DNA of 43,167 bases from Ruminococcus sp. (GTDB taxonomy: Bacteria; Bacillota; Clostridia; Oscillospirales; Acutalibacteraceae), in assembly GCA_017481885.1 (NCBI GenBank), contig JAFUOM010000098.1, positions 1-43,167 on the forward strand. Reading direction: 5' to 3'. Below the pieces are notes generated by a model. The model had not been told where the DNA came from. It saw only the letters and a program-made list of their open reading frames with translations, and did not search any database. A program made the position numbers and the translations under genes. Positions 16,658 through 25,105 of this stretch are shown here, piece after piece; position 1 is the stretch's first letter; the number at the start of each line of letters is the position of its first letter.

Positions 16658-17476
16658 ATGAAAATGAAAACAGCATTGACCATTGCAGGCAGTGATTGCA
16701 GTGGAGGCGCCGGTATAGAGGCGGATTTGAAAACAATGACAATGAATGGTGTTTACGCTATGAGTGCTATCACGGCACTGACGGCACAGAACACAACCGG
16801 CGTACGAGGAATTTACGAATCTACACCTGAGTTTTTAGCACAGCAAATAGACGCTGTTTTCGAGGATATTTTTCCAGATGCTGTAAAAATCGGTATGGTA
16901 TCCTCCAGTGAGCTAATCTCTGTAATTGCAGACAGACTAAGATATTATAAAGCAAAAAACATAGTTGTAGACCCTGTTATGGTAGCAACCAGCGGCTCTT
17001 CTTTGATGAAAACTGACGCAGTACAGAAATTAATCGAAGAATTGTTACCTATTGCAACCTTAGTTACACCTAACATACCCGAAGCACAGGTGCTTTCGGG
17101 AAAGACTATTGAAAGCAAAGAAGATATGCTTTCTGCGGCAAAATTAATCGGTGATACATACGGCTGTGCTGTTTTGCTCAAAGGTGGTCATAGTATCAAT
17201 GATGCAAATGACTTGCTCTATTTAAATGGCAAGCTTGTTTGGTTTGAGGGTAAAAGAATTGACAATCCTAACACCCATGGAACAGGTTGTACACTATCCT
17301 CAGCTATTGCATCAAATCTCGCAAAAGGCTTTAGTCTTGAAGAGGCTGTCGGCAGAGCAAAGAGCTACATATCGAGTGCTTTGTCGGCACAACTTGATTT
17401 AGGTAAAGGCTTTGGACCTATGATGCACAATTTTGAATTAAGTTCATCGTTTGCAAAAGAAAATAAATCTGTTTGA
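16658..17476 (+). CDS. thiD: Hydroxymethylpyrimidine/phosphomethylpyrimidine kinase ThiD
   Basis: 272 residues, ribokinase fold, phosphorylates HMP and HMP-P. Strings: ALTIAGSDCSGGAGIEADLK, VKIGMVSS, VVDPVMVATSGSSLM, LVTPNIPEAQVLSGK, VLLKGGHS and the anion-hole/catalytic DNPNTHGTGCTLSSAIAS. RBS GAAAGGAG at 7-bp spacing. Followed 14 bp later by thiC, which supplies its substrate HMP-P. Confidence 0.96.
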   Translation: MKMKTALTIAGSDCSGGAGIEADLKTMTMNGVYAMSAITALTAQNTTGVRGIYESTPEFLAQQIDAVFEDIFPDAVKIGMVSSSELISVIADRLRYYKAKNIVVDPVMVATSGSSLMKTDAVQKLIEELLPIATLVTPNIPEAQVLSGKTIESKEDMLSAAKLIGDTYGCAVLLKGGHSINDANDLLYLNGKLVWFEGKRIDNPNTHGTGCTLSSAIASNLAKGFSLEEAVGRAKSYISSALSAQLDLGKGFGPMMHNFELSSSFAKENKSV

Positions 17477-17490
17477 AAGGAAGAAATAAA

Positions 17491-18795
17491 ATGAGAAATT
17501 ATGCAACACAAATGGATGCAGCAAAACAAGGCATAATTACTCCTGAAATGAAGGCAGTTGCCAAGAAAGAATACAGAACCGAAGAAGAAATCCGTGACCT
17601 TGTGTCTAAGGGTCAAGTTGCCATATGCGCTAATAAGTTGCACACCTGCATTGACCCGAATGGTGTAGGCTCTATGCTACGCACCAAAATAAATGTAAAT
17701 CTCGGTGTTTCTCGAGATTGTAAGGATTATGACATTGAAATGCAGAAGGTTATTGAAGCTGTAAATATGGGAGCTGAGGCTATAATGGATTTATCAAGCC
17801 ATGGTGATACTCAGCCCTTTCGCAGAAAGTTAACTGCAGAATGTCCTGCAATGATAGGTACTGTTCCGGTTTATGATAGTGTTATTCATTATAAAAGAGA
17901 CCTTGCAACTCTTACAGCTAAAGACTTTATAGATGTAGTTCGTCTTCACGCAGAAGATGGTGTTGATTTTGTAACTCTCCATTGTGGAATTACCAGAAAA
18001 ACAATCGAACAGATTAAAAAACACAAGAGAAAAATGAACATAGTTTCACGTGGTGGCTCACTTGTCTTTGCGTGGATGTGTATGACAGGTGAGGAGAATC
18101 CTTTCTACGAATATTTTGACGAGATTTTAGATATCTGTCGTGAATATGATGTTACCATTTCTCTTGGTGATGCTTGTCGACCGGGTTGTCTTGCTGATGC
18201 TAGTGATGTTTGTCAGATTGAAGAGCTTGTCCGTCTTGGTGAACTTACTAAGCGCGCTTGGGCAAAGGATGTGCAGGTTATGGTTGAAGGTCCGGGACAT
18301 ATGCCGATTGATCAGATTGAAGCTAATATGAAGTTGCAACAAACAATCTGTATGGGTGCGCCATTTTATGTACTTGGCCCGATAGTTACCGATGTCGCAC
18401 CGGGTTATGACCATATTACCTCTGCTATCGGCGGAGCTATTGCAGCCACAAGTGGGGCCGCCTTTCTGTGTTATGTAACACCTGCAGAGCATCTTGCTCT
18501 GCCTAATGTTGAAGATGTTAAGCAAGGAATTATCGCATCACGCATTGCCGCACACGCTGCTGATATTGCAAAGAAAGTGCCTCACGCAAGGGATATAGAC
18601 AACGCTATGGCAGATGCAAGGCGTACCTTTGATTGGGAAAAGCAGTGGGAGTGTTCTATTGACCCTAAAACTGCAAAAGCAATCCGCGACAGCCGAGCTC
18701 CTGAGCACGAGGATAGTTGCTCTATGTGTGGTAAGTTCTGTGCCGTAAGAAGTATGAATAAGGCATTAAGTGGGGAATATATTGATATTTTATAA
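17491..18795 (+). CDS. thiC: Phosphomethylpyrimidine synthase ThiC
   Basis: 434 residues, radical SAM enzyme converting aminoimidazole ribotide to HMP-P. The short bacterial form. Key strings: VAICANKLHTCIDPNGVG, MDLSSHGDTQPFRRKL, VEGPGHMPIDQIEANMKL, and the C-terminal CX2CX4C cluster motif CSMCGKFC (Cys410, Cys413, Cys418). ATG 17491 chosen from AAAGGAAG upstream; an in-frame TTG at 17473 lacks an SD. Last gene of the thiamine operon; no terminator is obvious before the two-component system. Confidence 0.97.
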   Translation: MRNYATQMDAAKQGIITPEMKAVAKKEYRTEEEIRDLVSKGQVAICANKLHTCIDPNGVGSMLRTKINVNLGVSRDCKDYDIEMQKVIEAVNMGAEAIMDLSSHGDTQPFRRKLTAECPAMIGTVPVYDSVIHYKRDLATLTAKDFIDVVRLHAEDGVDFVTLHCGITRKTIEQIKKHKRKMNIVSRGGSLVFAWMCMTGEENPFYEYFDEILDICREYDVTISLGDACRPGCLADASDVCQIEELVRLGELTKRAWAKDVQVMVEGPGHMPIDQIEANMKLQQTICMGAPFYVLGPIVTDVAPGYDHITSAIGGAIAATSGAAFLCYVTPAEHLALPNVEDVKQGIIASRIAAHAADIAKKVPHARDIDNAMADARRTFDWEKQWECSIDPKTAKAIRDSRAPEHEDSCSMCGKFCAVRSMNKALSGEYIDIL

Positions 18796-18972
18796 TGGAT
18801 ATATAATTAACTTTTTGTATATATATTTCTTCCGGATTCTCAGTAACCATAGTCGTATCTACTGTGTGAAACTTCAAATCATTTCTTACCATTGTTTTCA
18901 CAGGAGCTTTACAGTTATTGTCTATTTTTCTTTTACTAGAGAAAAGTTCAATGATTTTTCAATCTTTTATGG

Positions 18973-18978
18973 TATAAT
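18973..18978 (+). promoter_or_regulatory. -10 box before the response regulator gene
   Basis: GGTATAATGG, with a poor -35 (about TTCAAT, suboptimal distance). The predicted start is only a few bases before GGAGGTG, giving a very short leader. The weak -35 would fit an activated, perhaps autoregulated, promoter. Confidence 0.45.
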
Positions 18979-19000
18979 GGTCATATGTGGAGGTGTCGGT

Positions 19001-19684
19001 ATGCGAATATTACTCATTGAAGATGAAATAAGAATGGCACAGGCACTGTGTGAAATACTCCGTCTTGAAAAATATGAAGTTGACCATTATGCAAATGGTT
19101 TTGATGGTTTGGCGGCAATTAAGAGTGATATATATGACATTGTGATTCTTGATGTTATGCTTCCTGAAATGAATGGTTATGAGATTGCAAAACGTGCTCG
19201 AAGTTGTGGTAATACTACACCAATATTGATGCTTACAGCAAAAGCAGAGCTTGACGACAAGGTAACAGGTCTTGACAGTGGTGCGGATGACTACTTGACA
19301 AAACCATTTATGACAAAAGAGCTGTTGGCTAGGCTCCGTGCTTTATCAAGAAGAACATTGGGCACAGTGAATAACGTGTTATCTTATGGCGATATTGCAA
19401 TTGATACAAACGCATTTATACTGTCTTGTATAACAAATGGTCAGAGTGTCAGGTTAAGCGAAAAGGAATATCGTATTCTTGAATATCTGATTGCAAACAG
19501 CGGACAAATCCTCACCCGTGAACAGCTTGCGGTTAAAATCTGGGGATTTGAAAGCGATTCTGAATACAACAACGTAGAAGTTTATATGTCCTTTACTCGC
19601 AAGAAACTCGCCTTTGTTGAAGCAAAAACCGAGCTCAAGGCTGTGCGTGGAGTGGGATATGAATTGAGGTGCGATGATGTTTAA
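19001..19684 (+). CDS. OmpR-family response regulator
   Basis: 227 residues. Receiver domain 1-about 118: acidic pocket IEDE, phospho-acceptor Asp51 in VILDVMLPEMNGY, conserved Thr in LMLTAKAE and Lys in LTKPFMTKELLARL. C-terminal winged helix with RLSEKEYRILEYL, LTREQLAVKIWGF and ELKAVRGVGYEL. Start at 19001 set by GGAGGTG; a longer upstream ORF start overlaps thiC and lacks support. Overlaps the histidine kinase gene (ATG 19677, stop at 19682-19684). Likely regulates the VTC/DUF4956/beta-helix genes downstream (inference). Confidence 0.93.
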   Translation: MRILLIEDEIRMAQALCEILRLEKYEVDHYANGFDGLAAIKSDIYDIVILDVMLPEMNGYEIAKRARSCGNTTPILMLTAKAELDDKVTGLDSGADDYLTKPFMTKELLARLRALSRRTLGTVNNVLSYGDIAIDTNAFILSCITNGQSVRLSEKEYRILEYLIANSGQILTREQLAVKIWGFESDSEYNNVEVYMSFTRKKLAFVEAKTELKAVRGVGYELRCDDV

Positions 19685-20927
19685 GAAATCAAGAAGAAAA
19701 ATCGTCGCCGCCATTATGTCTGTTCTTGTGATTTTATGGGTAGGAACACTCGGTGTTATTTATGCATCAAGCTATTATGAAATGAAAAAGCAGAATGAGG
19801 AGATGCTGCAGGCTCACGCAGATATGTATACACTGCCTCGTGAGCTTGATAAAACGATGCCACCAGACAGACCGTTTCCAGATGGAAAACACGGATTTAA
19901 GCCCGATTTTGACCCTCAGTCTCCAATGTTTCAGTTATCAACTTTTTATACAGTAGCGGTTTCTAATAATGGTGAGATTCTGGAAATTAAAAAAGAGTCA
20001 AATGCGGTGCACACCGACGATGAACTTACTACATTAGCTCTAAAAATTATAGACAGCGGAAAAGAATCCGGCACAGAGGATAACCTTGCTTTCTATAAAG
20101 CCGATAAAGACGGCTACACGCTTGTCACCTTTATGGACAACACTGTTATTAACGAAAACGCAATGACGCTGTTTCGCTATACTCTTATTTTCGGTGGTGT
20201 TGCTTTAGTTTTATTTTTCTTTTTATCGGTGTTCCTTGCAAGAAAGATAGTAAATCCGCTTGAAGAAAGTTACCAAAAACAAAAGCAGTTTATTTCTGAT
20301 GCAGGACACGAGCTTAAAACTCCTGTGTCAGTTGTTAGTGCAAATGCAGAGCTTTTGTCTCGTGAACTAGGGGATAATCAATGGCTCCAAAATATACAAT
20401 ACGAAAATGAAAGAATGGGAATGCTTGTTAGTCAGCTACTTGACCTTGCACGAACCGAAAACGTGAAGCCACAGATGGAACATCTTGACTTTAGTAGGTT
20501 GGTTGCAGGTGAGTCACTCCCATTTGAAAGTGTAGCTTTCGAAAAAGGTCTTATCCTCAAAAGTAACGTAGAAAATAATATCTGTGTTGAAGGCAACAGC
20601 ACTCAGCTGAAACAGCTTGTTTCTATTTTGCTTGATAACGCTATCCGTCATAGTAAAGATAAAGGGGATGTGTATCTTTACTTAACTAAAGAACACGGAT
20701 ATGCAAAACTATCGGTTATTAACAAAGGCGATGAAATCCCTGTAGAACAGCGTGAACAGATATTTGAACGCTTTTATCGTGTAGATACTGCTCGTAATAG
20801 TGAGGACAAACACTATGGTCTTGGACTTGCTATTGCAAAAGCAATCGTGACCTCTCACAAAGGTCACATTGAGGTACAATGCTTTGATGGATTCGTTGAA
20901 TTCAAAGTGCAAATTCCTGTAAAATAA
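19677..20927 (+). CDS. Sensor histidine kinase partner of the response regulator
   Basis: 416 residues. TM1 about 10-31, a short extracellular sensor rich in Asp/Pro (PPDRPFPDGKHGFKPDFDPQ), TM2 about 166-186, HisKA with His211 in ISDAGHELKTPVSVV, and a HATPase domain with LDNAIRHSKDKG (N box), ERFYRVDTAR (F box) and GLGLAIAKAI (G box). ATG 19677 is favoured because GAGGTG is 5 bp upstream; ATG 19674 is too close. The acidic Asp/Pro sensor could bind cations or cationic peptides; this is speculation. Confidence 0.92.
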   Translation: MFKKSRRKIVAAIMSVLVILWVGTLGVIYASSYYEMKKQNEEMLQAHADMYTLPRELDKTMPPDRPFPDGKHGFKPDFDPQSPMFQLSTFYTVAVSNNGEILEIKKESNAVHTDDELTTLALKIIDSGKESGTEDNLAFYKADKDGYTLVTFMDNTVINENAMTLFRYTLIFGGVALVLFFFLSVFLARKIVNPLEESYQKQKQFISDAGHELKTPVSVVSANAELLSRELGDNQWLQNIQYENERMGMLVSQLLDLARTENVKPQMEHLDFSRLVAGESLPFESVAFEKGLILKSNVENNICVEGNSTQLKQLVSILLDNAIRHSKDKGDVYLYLTKEHGYAKLSVINKGDEIPVEQREQIFERFYRVDTARNSEDKHYGLGLAIAKAIVTSHKGHIEVQCFDGFVEFKVQIPVK

Positions 20928-20957
20928 ATTAGAAAAATTCAATAAAACTTCAATCTT

Positions 20958-20999
20958 CCTCCTGTACAATGATGACATAATGTGTACAGGAGGTTTTTT
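20958..20999 (+). terminator. Terminator-like hairpin that buries the RBS of the VTC gene
   Basis: CCTCCTGTACA (20958-20968) and TGTACAGGAGG (20983-20993) are perfectly complementary over 11 bp with a 14-nt loop, immediately followed by six T and the ATG at 21000. The right arm contains the AGGAGG Shine-Dalgarno. It can act as the terminator of the two-component operon and, in readthrough RNA, blocks ribosome access to the VTC start. Confidence 0.8.
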
Positions 21000-21743
21000 A
21001 TGGCTTTTCAAACTGTTTTCAAAAGATATGAGTTGAAATATATGCTTACACTCGAACAAAAAGAAAAAGTGCTTGAAGCTATTGCGCCATATATGAAGCT
21101 TGATAAATACGGCAGAACCACCATAAGAAACCTTTATTATGATACGGATACTTATCTTTTGATTCGTCGTTCTATAGAAAAGCCTAAATATAAAGAGAAA
21201 CTGCGAGTACGCAGTTACAGTCAGGCAACTGATGATAGCACGGTGTTTGTTGAACTGAAAAAGAAACACAAGCATATAGTCTATAAGCGGAGAATATCAC
21301 TACCATACAAAGAAGCGACCAGGTGGCTGTCAGGAGATAAACACACCGACAAACACACGCAGATTTCTAAAGAGATTGATTATTTTCTCGACTACTATGG
21401 CACATTGCATCCTACTCTTTTTCTGTCATATGAACGAGAAGCATATTATTCGAATGACGGCAGTGATTTTCGTGTGACCTTTGATGATACCGTTCTTTGC
21501 AGACAGAATGATTTGTCCCTTGAATCGGACGTCTATGGAACTTCTATTCTTGAAAAAGGCAAAGTTTTGATGGAAATTAAATGTAGCGGTGGTATTCCTC
21601 TTTGGATGACGGAAGTATTATCAAGAGAAAAGATATATAAAACATCATTTTCAAAATATGGGACAGCATACAGAACGCTGATTTTTCCTCAAACTCATAC
21701 ACTAAACTCATATAACAGGCTGGAGGTAACTAAAAATGATTGA
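21000..21743 (+). CDS. VTC-domain (polyphosphate polymerase-like) protein
   Basis: 247 residues, almost entirely a VTC domain, the tunnel-fold catalytic domain of yeast Vtc4 that makes polyphosphate from ATP. Visible basic tunnel and metal residues: FKRYELKYML near the N-terminus, IRNLYYDTDTYLL, KLRVRSYS, VFVELKKKHKHIVYKRR, FLSYEREAYY, FRVTFDDTVLC and VLMEIKCSGG. No membrane segment. ATG 21000 with AGGAGG 6 bp upstream, but that RBS is inside a hairpin. Overlaps the DUF4956 gene by 8 nt; this VTC-DUF4956 pair is common in Firmicutes. Polyphosphate synthesis is the family expectation, not shown here. Confidence 0.88.
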   Translation: MAFQTVFKRYELKYMLTLEQKEKVLEAIAPYMKLDKYGRTTIRNLYYDTDTYLLIRRSIEKPKYKEKLRVRSYSQATDDSTVFVELKKKHKHIVYKRRISLPYKEATRWLSGDKHTDKHTQISKEIDYFLDYYGTLHPTLFLSYEREAYYSNDGSDFRVTFDDTVLCRQNDLSLESDVYGTSILEKGKVLMEIKCSGGIPLWMTEVLSREKIYKTSFSKYGTAYRTLIFPQTHTLNSYNRLEVTKND

Positions 21744-22431
21744 GAATTTATTTAAAGGTTTATTCGATACAGATTTAACAACGGTTATTAGCGTAACCGA
21801 CTTTTTACTTTGTATTTTTGTATCATTGGTAATAGGTATCTTAATGACATTTGCTTATATGTATCGTACTCGCTATACTAAAAGTTTTATTGTAACACTA
21901 GCATTACTGCCTGCTGTAGTTTGCGTAGTCATTATGATGGTAAACGGCAATGTTGGAGCAGGTGTTGCAGTAGCAGGTGCGTTCAGTCTTGTTCGTTTTC
22001 GTTCAGTTCCCGGTACAGCAAAAGAAATATGCACCTTGTTTTTAGCAATGGGAGCAGGACTAATCGCAGGTATGGGATACCTCGGCTTTGCGATTATGTT
22101 TACTGTCTTAATGTGCATAATGTTTGTGCTTTACAATCGTTTTGATTTTGGCACAAAAAAGAATTCAAAGAAGTTCAAAACTTTTACAATTACTATACCT
22201 GAAGATTTGGATTACACAGGCATTTTTGATGATATTTTCTCAGAGTTTACGGTTACTCACGACCTTACCTGTGTTAAAAGCACCAATATGGGAAGTATGT
22301 TCAAGCTTACATATAATGTAATTCTGCGTGACGTTACCCGAGAGAAAGAAATGATTGACAAAATCCGTTGCAGAAATGGAAATCTTGAGATTACAGTTTC
22401 TAATCAGGTGACTGTTGGAACAGAGTTATAA
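21736..22431 (+). CDS. DUF4956 membrane protein
   Basis: 231 residues. Four or so membrane segments in the first 135 residues (about 21-44, 51-70, 76-90 and 102-134) with the conserved stretch GAGVAVAGAFSLVRFRSVPG, then a soluble C-terminal domain of about 95 residues (FKTFTITIPEDLDYTGIFDD). DUF4956 proteins regularly accompany VTC-domain proteins and may form a membrane channel or anchor for the polymer; function is unproven. Translationally coupled to the VTC gene by an 8-nt overlap. Confidence 0.9.
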   Translation: MIENLFKGLFDTDLTTVISVTDFLLCIFVSLVIGILMTFAYMYRTRYTKSFIVTLALLPAVVCVVIMMVNGNVGAGVAVAGAFSLVRFRSVPGTAKEICTLFLAMGAGLIAGMGYLGFAIMFTVLMCIMFVLYNRFDFGTKKNSKKFKTFTITIPEDLDYTGIFDDIFSEFTVTHDLTCVKSTNMGSMFKLTYNVILRDVTREKEMIDKIRCRNGNLEITVSNQVTVGTEL

Positions 22432-22443
22432 CAGGAGGATTAT

Positions 22444-24276
22444 ATGAAAAAAATATTATCTTTAATTCTAATTTCGGTTTTGATTACTTCGTTTCTTTCG
22501 GGATGTGCAAAAGAGACAGAATCAAAGCCACAAACAGAAATTCAAAGTGACACAGCAACAGCTGATTCTGTAACTCCTACGGATGTTGAATTTGAAAATC
22601 CAAATTCGGATATGTTTACCGAGCGAGATTTCGAAACAGACTATGATAAGAGCAAGGCAGTAAACATCAAACTCAATGGGTCATCGTCAACCGCAAGTTG
22701 TGACAGCGTTAAAATATCAGGCTCTACCGTGACCATTACGGAAGAAGCAACTTATGTTGTAACAGGAGAGCTAAATGACGGTATGCTGATTGTAGATGCA
22801 TCGGAAACTGCAAAGCTACAGCTTGTACTTGATGGCGTTAATATAAAAAGCGAAACATCAGCCGCTTTATATATTCTTGAAGCTGATAAGGTGTTTTTAA
22901 CTCTAGCAAAGGGTTCAAAAAATACTCTTGAAAACGGCGGTAGTTTTACTGCAATAGACGATAACAACATTGATTCAGCTCTGTTTTCAAAACAGGATTT
23001 AACAATGAACGGAACGGGAGTGCTTACAGTTACATCTCCTGCCGGACATGGTGTTGTTTGCAAGGATGATTTAGTGATAACAGGCGGTTCTTATACGGTG
23101 ACTTCTGCATCCCACGGTTTTGACGCAAATGATAGCGTGCGACTTGCAAATGCAACACTAAACATAGATGCAGGCAAAGACGCTGTTCACTGCGAAAATA
23201 GCGATGATGCATCAAAAGGTTTTGTTTATATTTCAAGCGGAAATATTAAAGCAGAGGCTGAGGGTGACGGAATATCATCAGGTGCATATATGCAGATTAA
23301 AGACGGCACAATAGATTTGCTTGTCGGCGGTGGAAGTAAAAACGGAACAAAAGAACATTCAGACTCCTTTGGAGGATTTATGGGTGGTGGCAGACATGGA
23401 GGAATGAGACCTGAAGATATGCGAGGTGCCGAAACTGAAGAAGACAGCGCCAGTATGAAAGGACTAAAAGCTACAAGTAACCTGATAATATCGGGCGGTA
23501 ATATTAACGTGAACTCAGCCGATGATTCTATTCATTCTGACGCTTCACTCACCGTTAACGGCGGTACATTTAATATTTCTTCTGGAGATGATGCTGTCCA
23601 CGCAGAAGAAACCCTGACTGTAACAGCCGGTAAAATTGATATTTTGGAGAGCTATGAAGGTCTTGAGGCTTTGCATATTAATGTGCAAGGCGGAGATATA
23701 AAACTCAAAGCTAGTGATGACGGACTTAATGCGGCAGGTGGTAATGATCAAAGCGGTACTACAGGTGGACGTGACGGTATGTTCGGTGGAGGACCTGACA
23801 CAATGGGAGGACACGGTGGCGGTCCAGGTGGTGGAATGTCTGCTAACTCTAACGGTAGTATTAAAATCTTCGGCGGTACTCTTTATATTAATTCTTCGGG
23901 TGACGGCGTAGATGCTAACGGCACTTTGGAAATTTCAGGTGGATACACAACTGTAACAGGTCCGACACAGGGTGACACTGCAACCCTTGACTATGATAAA
24001 ACTGCTGTCATAACAGGCGGTACATTTATCGGTACAGGTTCAACGATGATGGCACAAAGCTTTAGTGATTCAAGCCAAGGAGTTATTGCGGTAAGTGTTG
24101 GTAATCAGGCAGCTGAAACTCAAATCACACTAACCGATTCAGACGGAAACACCATCGTTTCCCACAAACCTGAACTTGAATTTGCTGTGGTTATTATCTC
24201 AACTCCTGAGCTTGTAAAAGGTGAAATGTATTCCATTACAGTAGGCTCTGAAACGGGCGAATTTGAAGCCAGTTAA
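22444..24276 (+). CDS. Cthe_2159-type beta-helix carbohydrate-binding lipoprotein (DUF4353)
   Basis: 610 residues. Lipoprotein signal with lipobox FLSGC (Cys21), a Thr/Glu-rich linker, then repeated beta-helix turns (GDGISSGAYMQIKDGTIDL, NSADDSIHSDASLTVNGG, SGDDAVHAEETLTVTAG, SSGDGVDANGTLEISGG), the DD/DG turns expected for calcium binding as in Cthe_2159, a polygalacturonate-binding parallel beta-helix. Two Gly/His/Met-rich insertions (about 297-325 and 440-465; e.g. FGGFMGGGRHGGMRPED) are low-complexity loops. RBS ACAGGAGG. Last gene of the VTC cluster; surface-anchored. Binding partner unknown. Confidence 0.88.
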   Translation: MKKILSLILISVLITSFLSGCAKETESKPQTEIQSDTATADSVTPTDVEFENPNSDMFTERDFETDYDKSKAVNIKLNGSSSTASCDSVKISGSTVTITEEATYVVTGELNDGMLIVDASETAKLQLVLDGVNIKSETSAALYILEADKVFLTLAKGSKNTLENGGSFTAIDDNNIDSALFSKQDLTMNGTGVLTVTSPAGHGVVCKDDLVITGGSYTVTSASHGFDANDSVRLANATLNIDAGKDAVHCENSDDASKGFVYISSGNIKAEAEGDGISSGAYMQIKDGTIDLLVGGGSKNGTKEHSDSFGGFMGGGRHGGMRPEDMRGAETEEDSASMKGLKATSNLIISGGNINVNSADDSIHSDASLTVNGGTFNISSGDDAVHAEETLTVTAGKIDILESYEGLEALHINVQGGDIKLKASDDGLNAAGGNDQSGTTGGRDGMFGGGPDTMGGHGGGPGGGMSANSNGSIKIFGGTLYINSSGDGVDANGTLEISGGYTTVTGPTQGDTATLDYDKTAVITGGTFIGTGSTMMAQSFSDSSQGVIAVSVGNQAAETQITLTDSDGNTIVSHKPELEFAVVIISTPELVKGEMYSITVGSETGEFEAS

Positions 24277-24290
24277 AAGCAATGCTTTTT
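24275..24290 (+). terminator. Short terminator at the end of the VTC cluster
   Basis: AAAAGC-AAT-GCTTTTT overlapping the stop codon; weak 6-bp stem with a short T run. Confidence 0.4.
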
Positions 24291-24300
24291 ATTCTACAAA

Positions 24301-24520
24301 AACAATAAATCCGAACCCATCTCCAACAAGAGAAAAGTTCGGATTTATACCGTTTGGTGCGGATAACAGGACTTGAACCTGCATGAAATTGCTTTCATAT
24401 GGACCTGATGTACACGACCCCTCGGTGAACAACAGTTTTTAAAGTTAAAAAAGTCAAGCTTAATCAGTGCAATTAACTGTATCTGCATTGTACCATACAG
24501 ATACGGATTTGCAAGAGACT
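24301..24520 (-). repeat. Dispersed tRNA-like repeat, copy C: best putative small RNA gene
   Basis: Read on the minus strand: TTGCAA (24514-24509), 16 bp, TACAAT (24492-24487) lying in the loop of GTATCTG/CAGATAC; a 5' region; ACCGAGGGGT; an anticodon-arm-like segment; hairpin ATGAAA-GCAA-TTTCAT (24398-24383, GNRA loop); directly abutting a canonical T arm GCAGG-TTCAAGT-CCTGT (24382-24366); then TATCCGCACCA (24365-24355); then terminator ATAAATCCGAAC/GTTCGGATTTAT (24305-24348) followed by TTGTTTTTG. Predicted RNA about 180 nt. Related copies A, B, D, E occur in the window. Not a normal tRNA: no matching 5' acceptor strand and no U33. Confidence 0.7.
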
Positions 24521-24711
24521 TAACAGAATTATCTGTTTTAACATAAAATAGTAACTGATAGTTTTTAGTATAGATTTATATCAGATGATTTAAAAAATAC
24601 GGAAATATCAAGCATTTTGTAACTGGGTATATTCCTTTATTTGATTAGTATTTTTAGATGCTATCATATCGAGTATCGAAAATTTCGATGATAAACTTCG
24701 AAAAGATTAGT

Positions 24712-24740
24712 TTGACTTATCGTGTTCTTTGAAGTAAAAT
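24712..24740 (+). promoter_or_regulatory. Promoter of the ilv T-box transcript
   Basis: TTGACT (24712-24717), 17-bp spacer, TAAAAT (24735-24740), about 25 bp before T-box stem I. Confidence 0.65.
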
Positions 24741-24761
24741 GTGGAACAAATAAAATATTGT

Positions 24762-25049
24762 TTGTTAAAGGCGTCGATGAAGACGGAATCTGCAACGAAT
24801 TTTTCAGAGAGTCGGGGATGGTGTGATCCCGACAAAGGACTGTGGAATTTCCCATCCCTTCTGAGCCGGAAGCCCCAAAGGTTTTAACACCCAGTAGGCG
24901 TTTCCCGTGTATGCTACGTTAGTGCATAGGAGTTGTTGGACTTCGAAGAGGTGGCGGATTTATATATCCGCAATTTGAGTGGTACCGCGAGTGCTAAATT
25001 TATTTTTACACCCGTCTCAAAGCAAAAGAAAGCTTTGAGGCGGGTTTTT
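24762..25049 (+). ncRNA. T-box leader, probably isoleucine-specific
   Basis: Stem I with the AG bulge/distal loop strings CAGAGAGTCGGGGATGGTG and TGATCCCGACA, then GTGGAATTTCCCATCCCTTC; a likely specifier is ATC at 24854-24856, just before CTTCTGAG. Stem III GCGGAT/ATCCGC at 24954-24970, and the diagnostic T-box GTGGTACCGCGA at 24979-24990 that pairs with the uncharged tRNA 3' end. Ends in a strong terminator (25011-25049). An Ile specifier fits ilvA and the ilv genes; the exact specifier position is my reading. Confidence 0.93.
25011..25049 (+). terminator. T-box intrinsic terminator
   Basis: CCCGTCTCAAAGC, loop of 8 nt, GCTTTGAGGCGGG and five T: 13-bp stem (one G-T pair). Antiterminated when uncharged tRNA binds. 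Confidence 0.93.
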
Positions 25050-25105
25050 GTTTTGCCTTAAAGCAGAGAAAACAGCATACACATAGTAAGAAAGGCGGAA
25101 TGAAA

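Noticed and set aside
18127-18525. 132-codon minus-strand frame inside thiC
   Set aside because: Antisense shadow of a highly conserved gene.
24305-24348. Repeat hairpins as a CRISPR-like array
   Set aside because: The copies are kilobases apart with no regular spacers or cas genes.
24355-24450. A functional tRNA-Leu gene on the minus strand in repeat copy C
   Set aside because: The T arm and CCA end fit, but there is no 5' strand for the acceptor stem, the anticodon-like loop lacks U33, and other copies have lost CCA.
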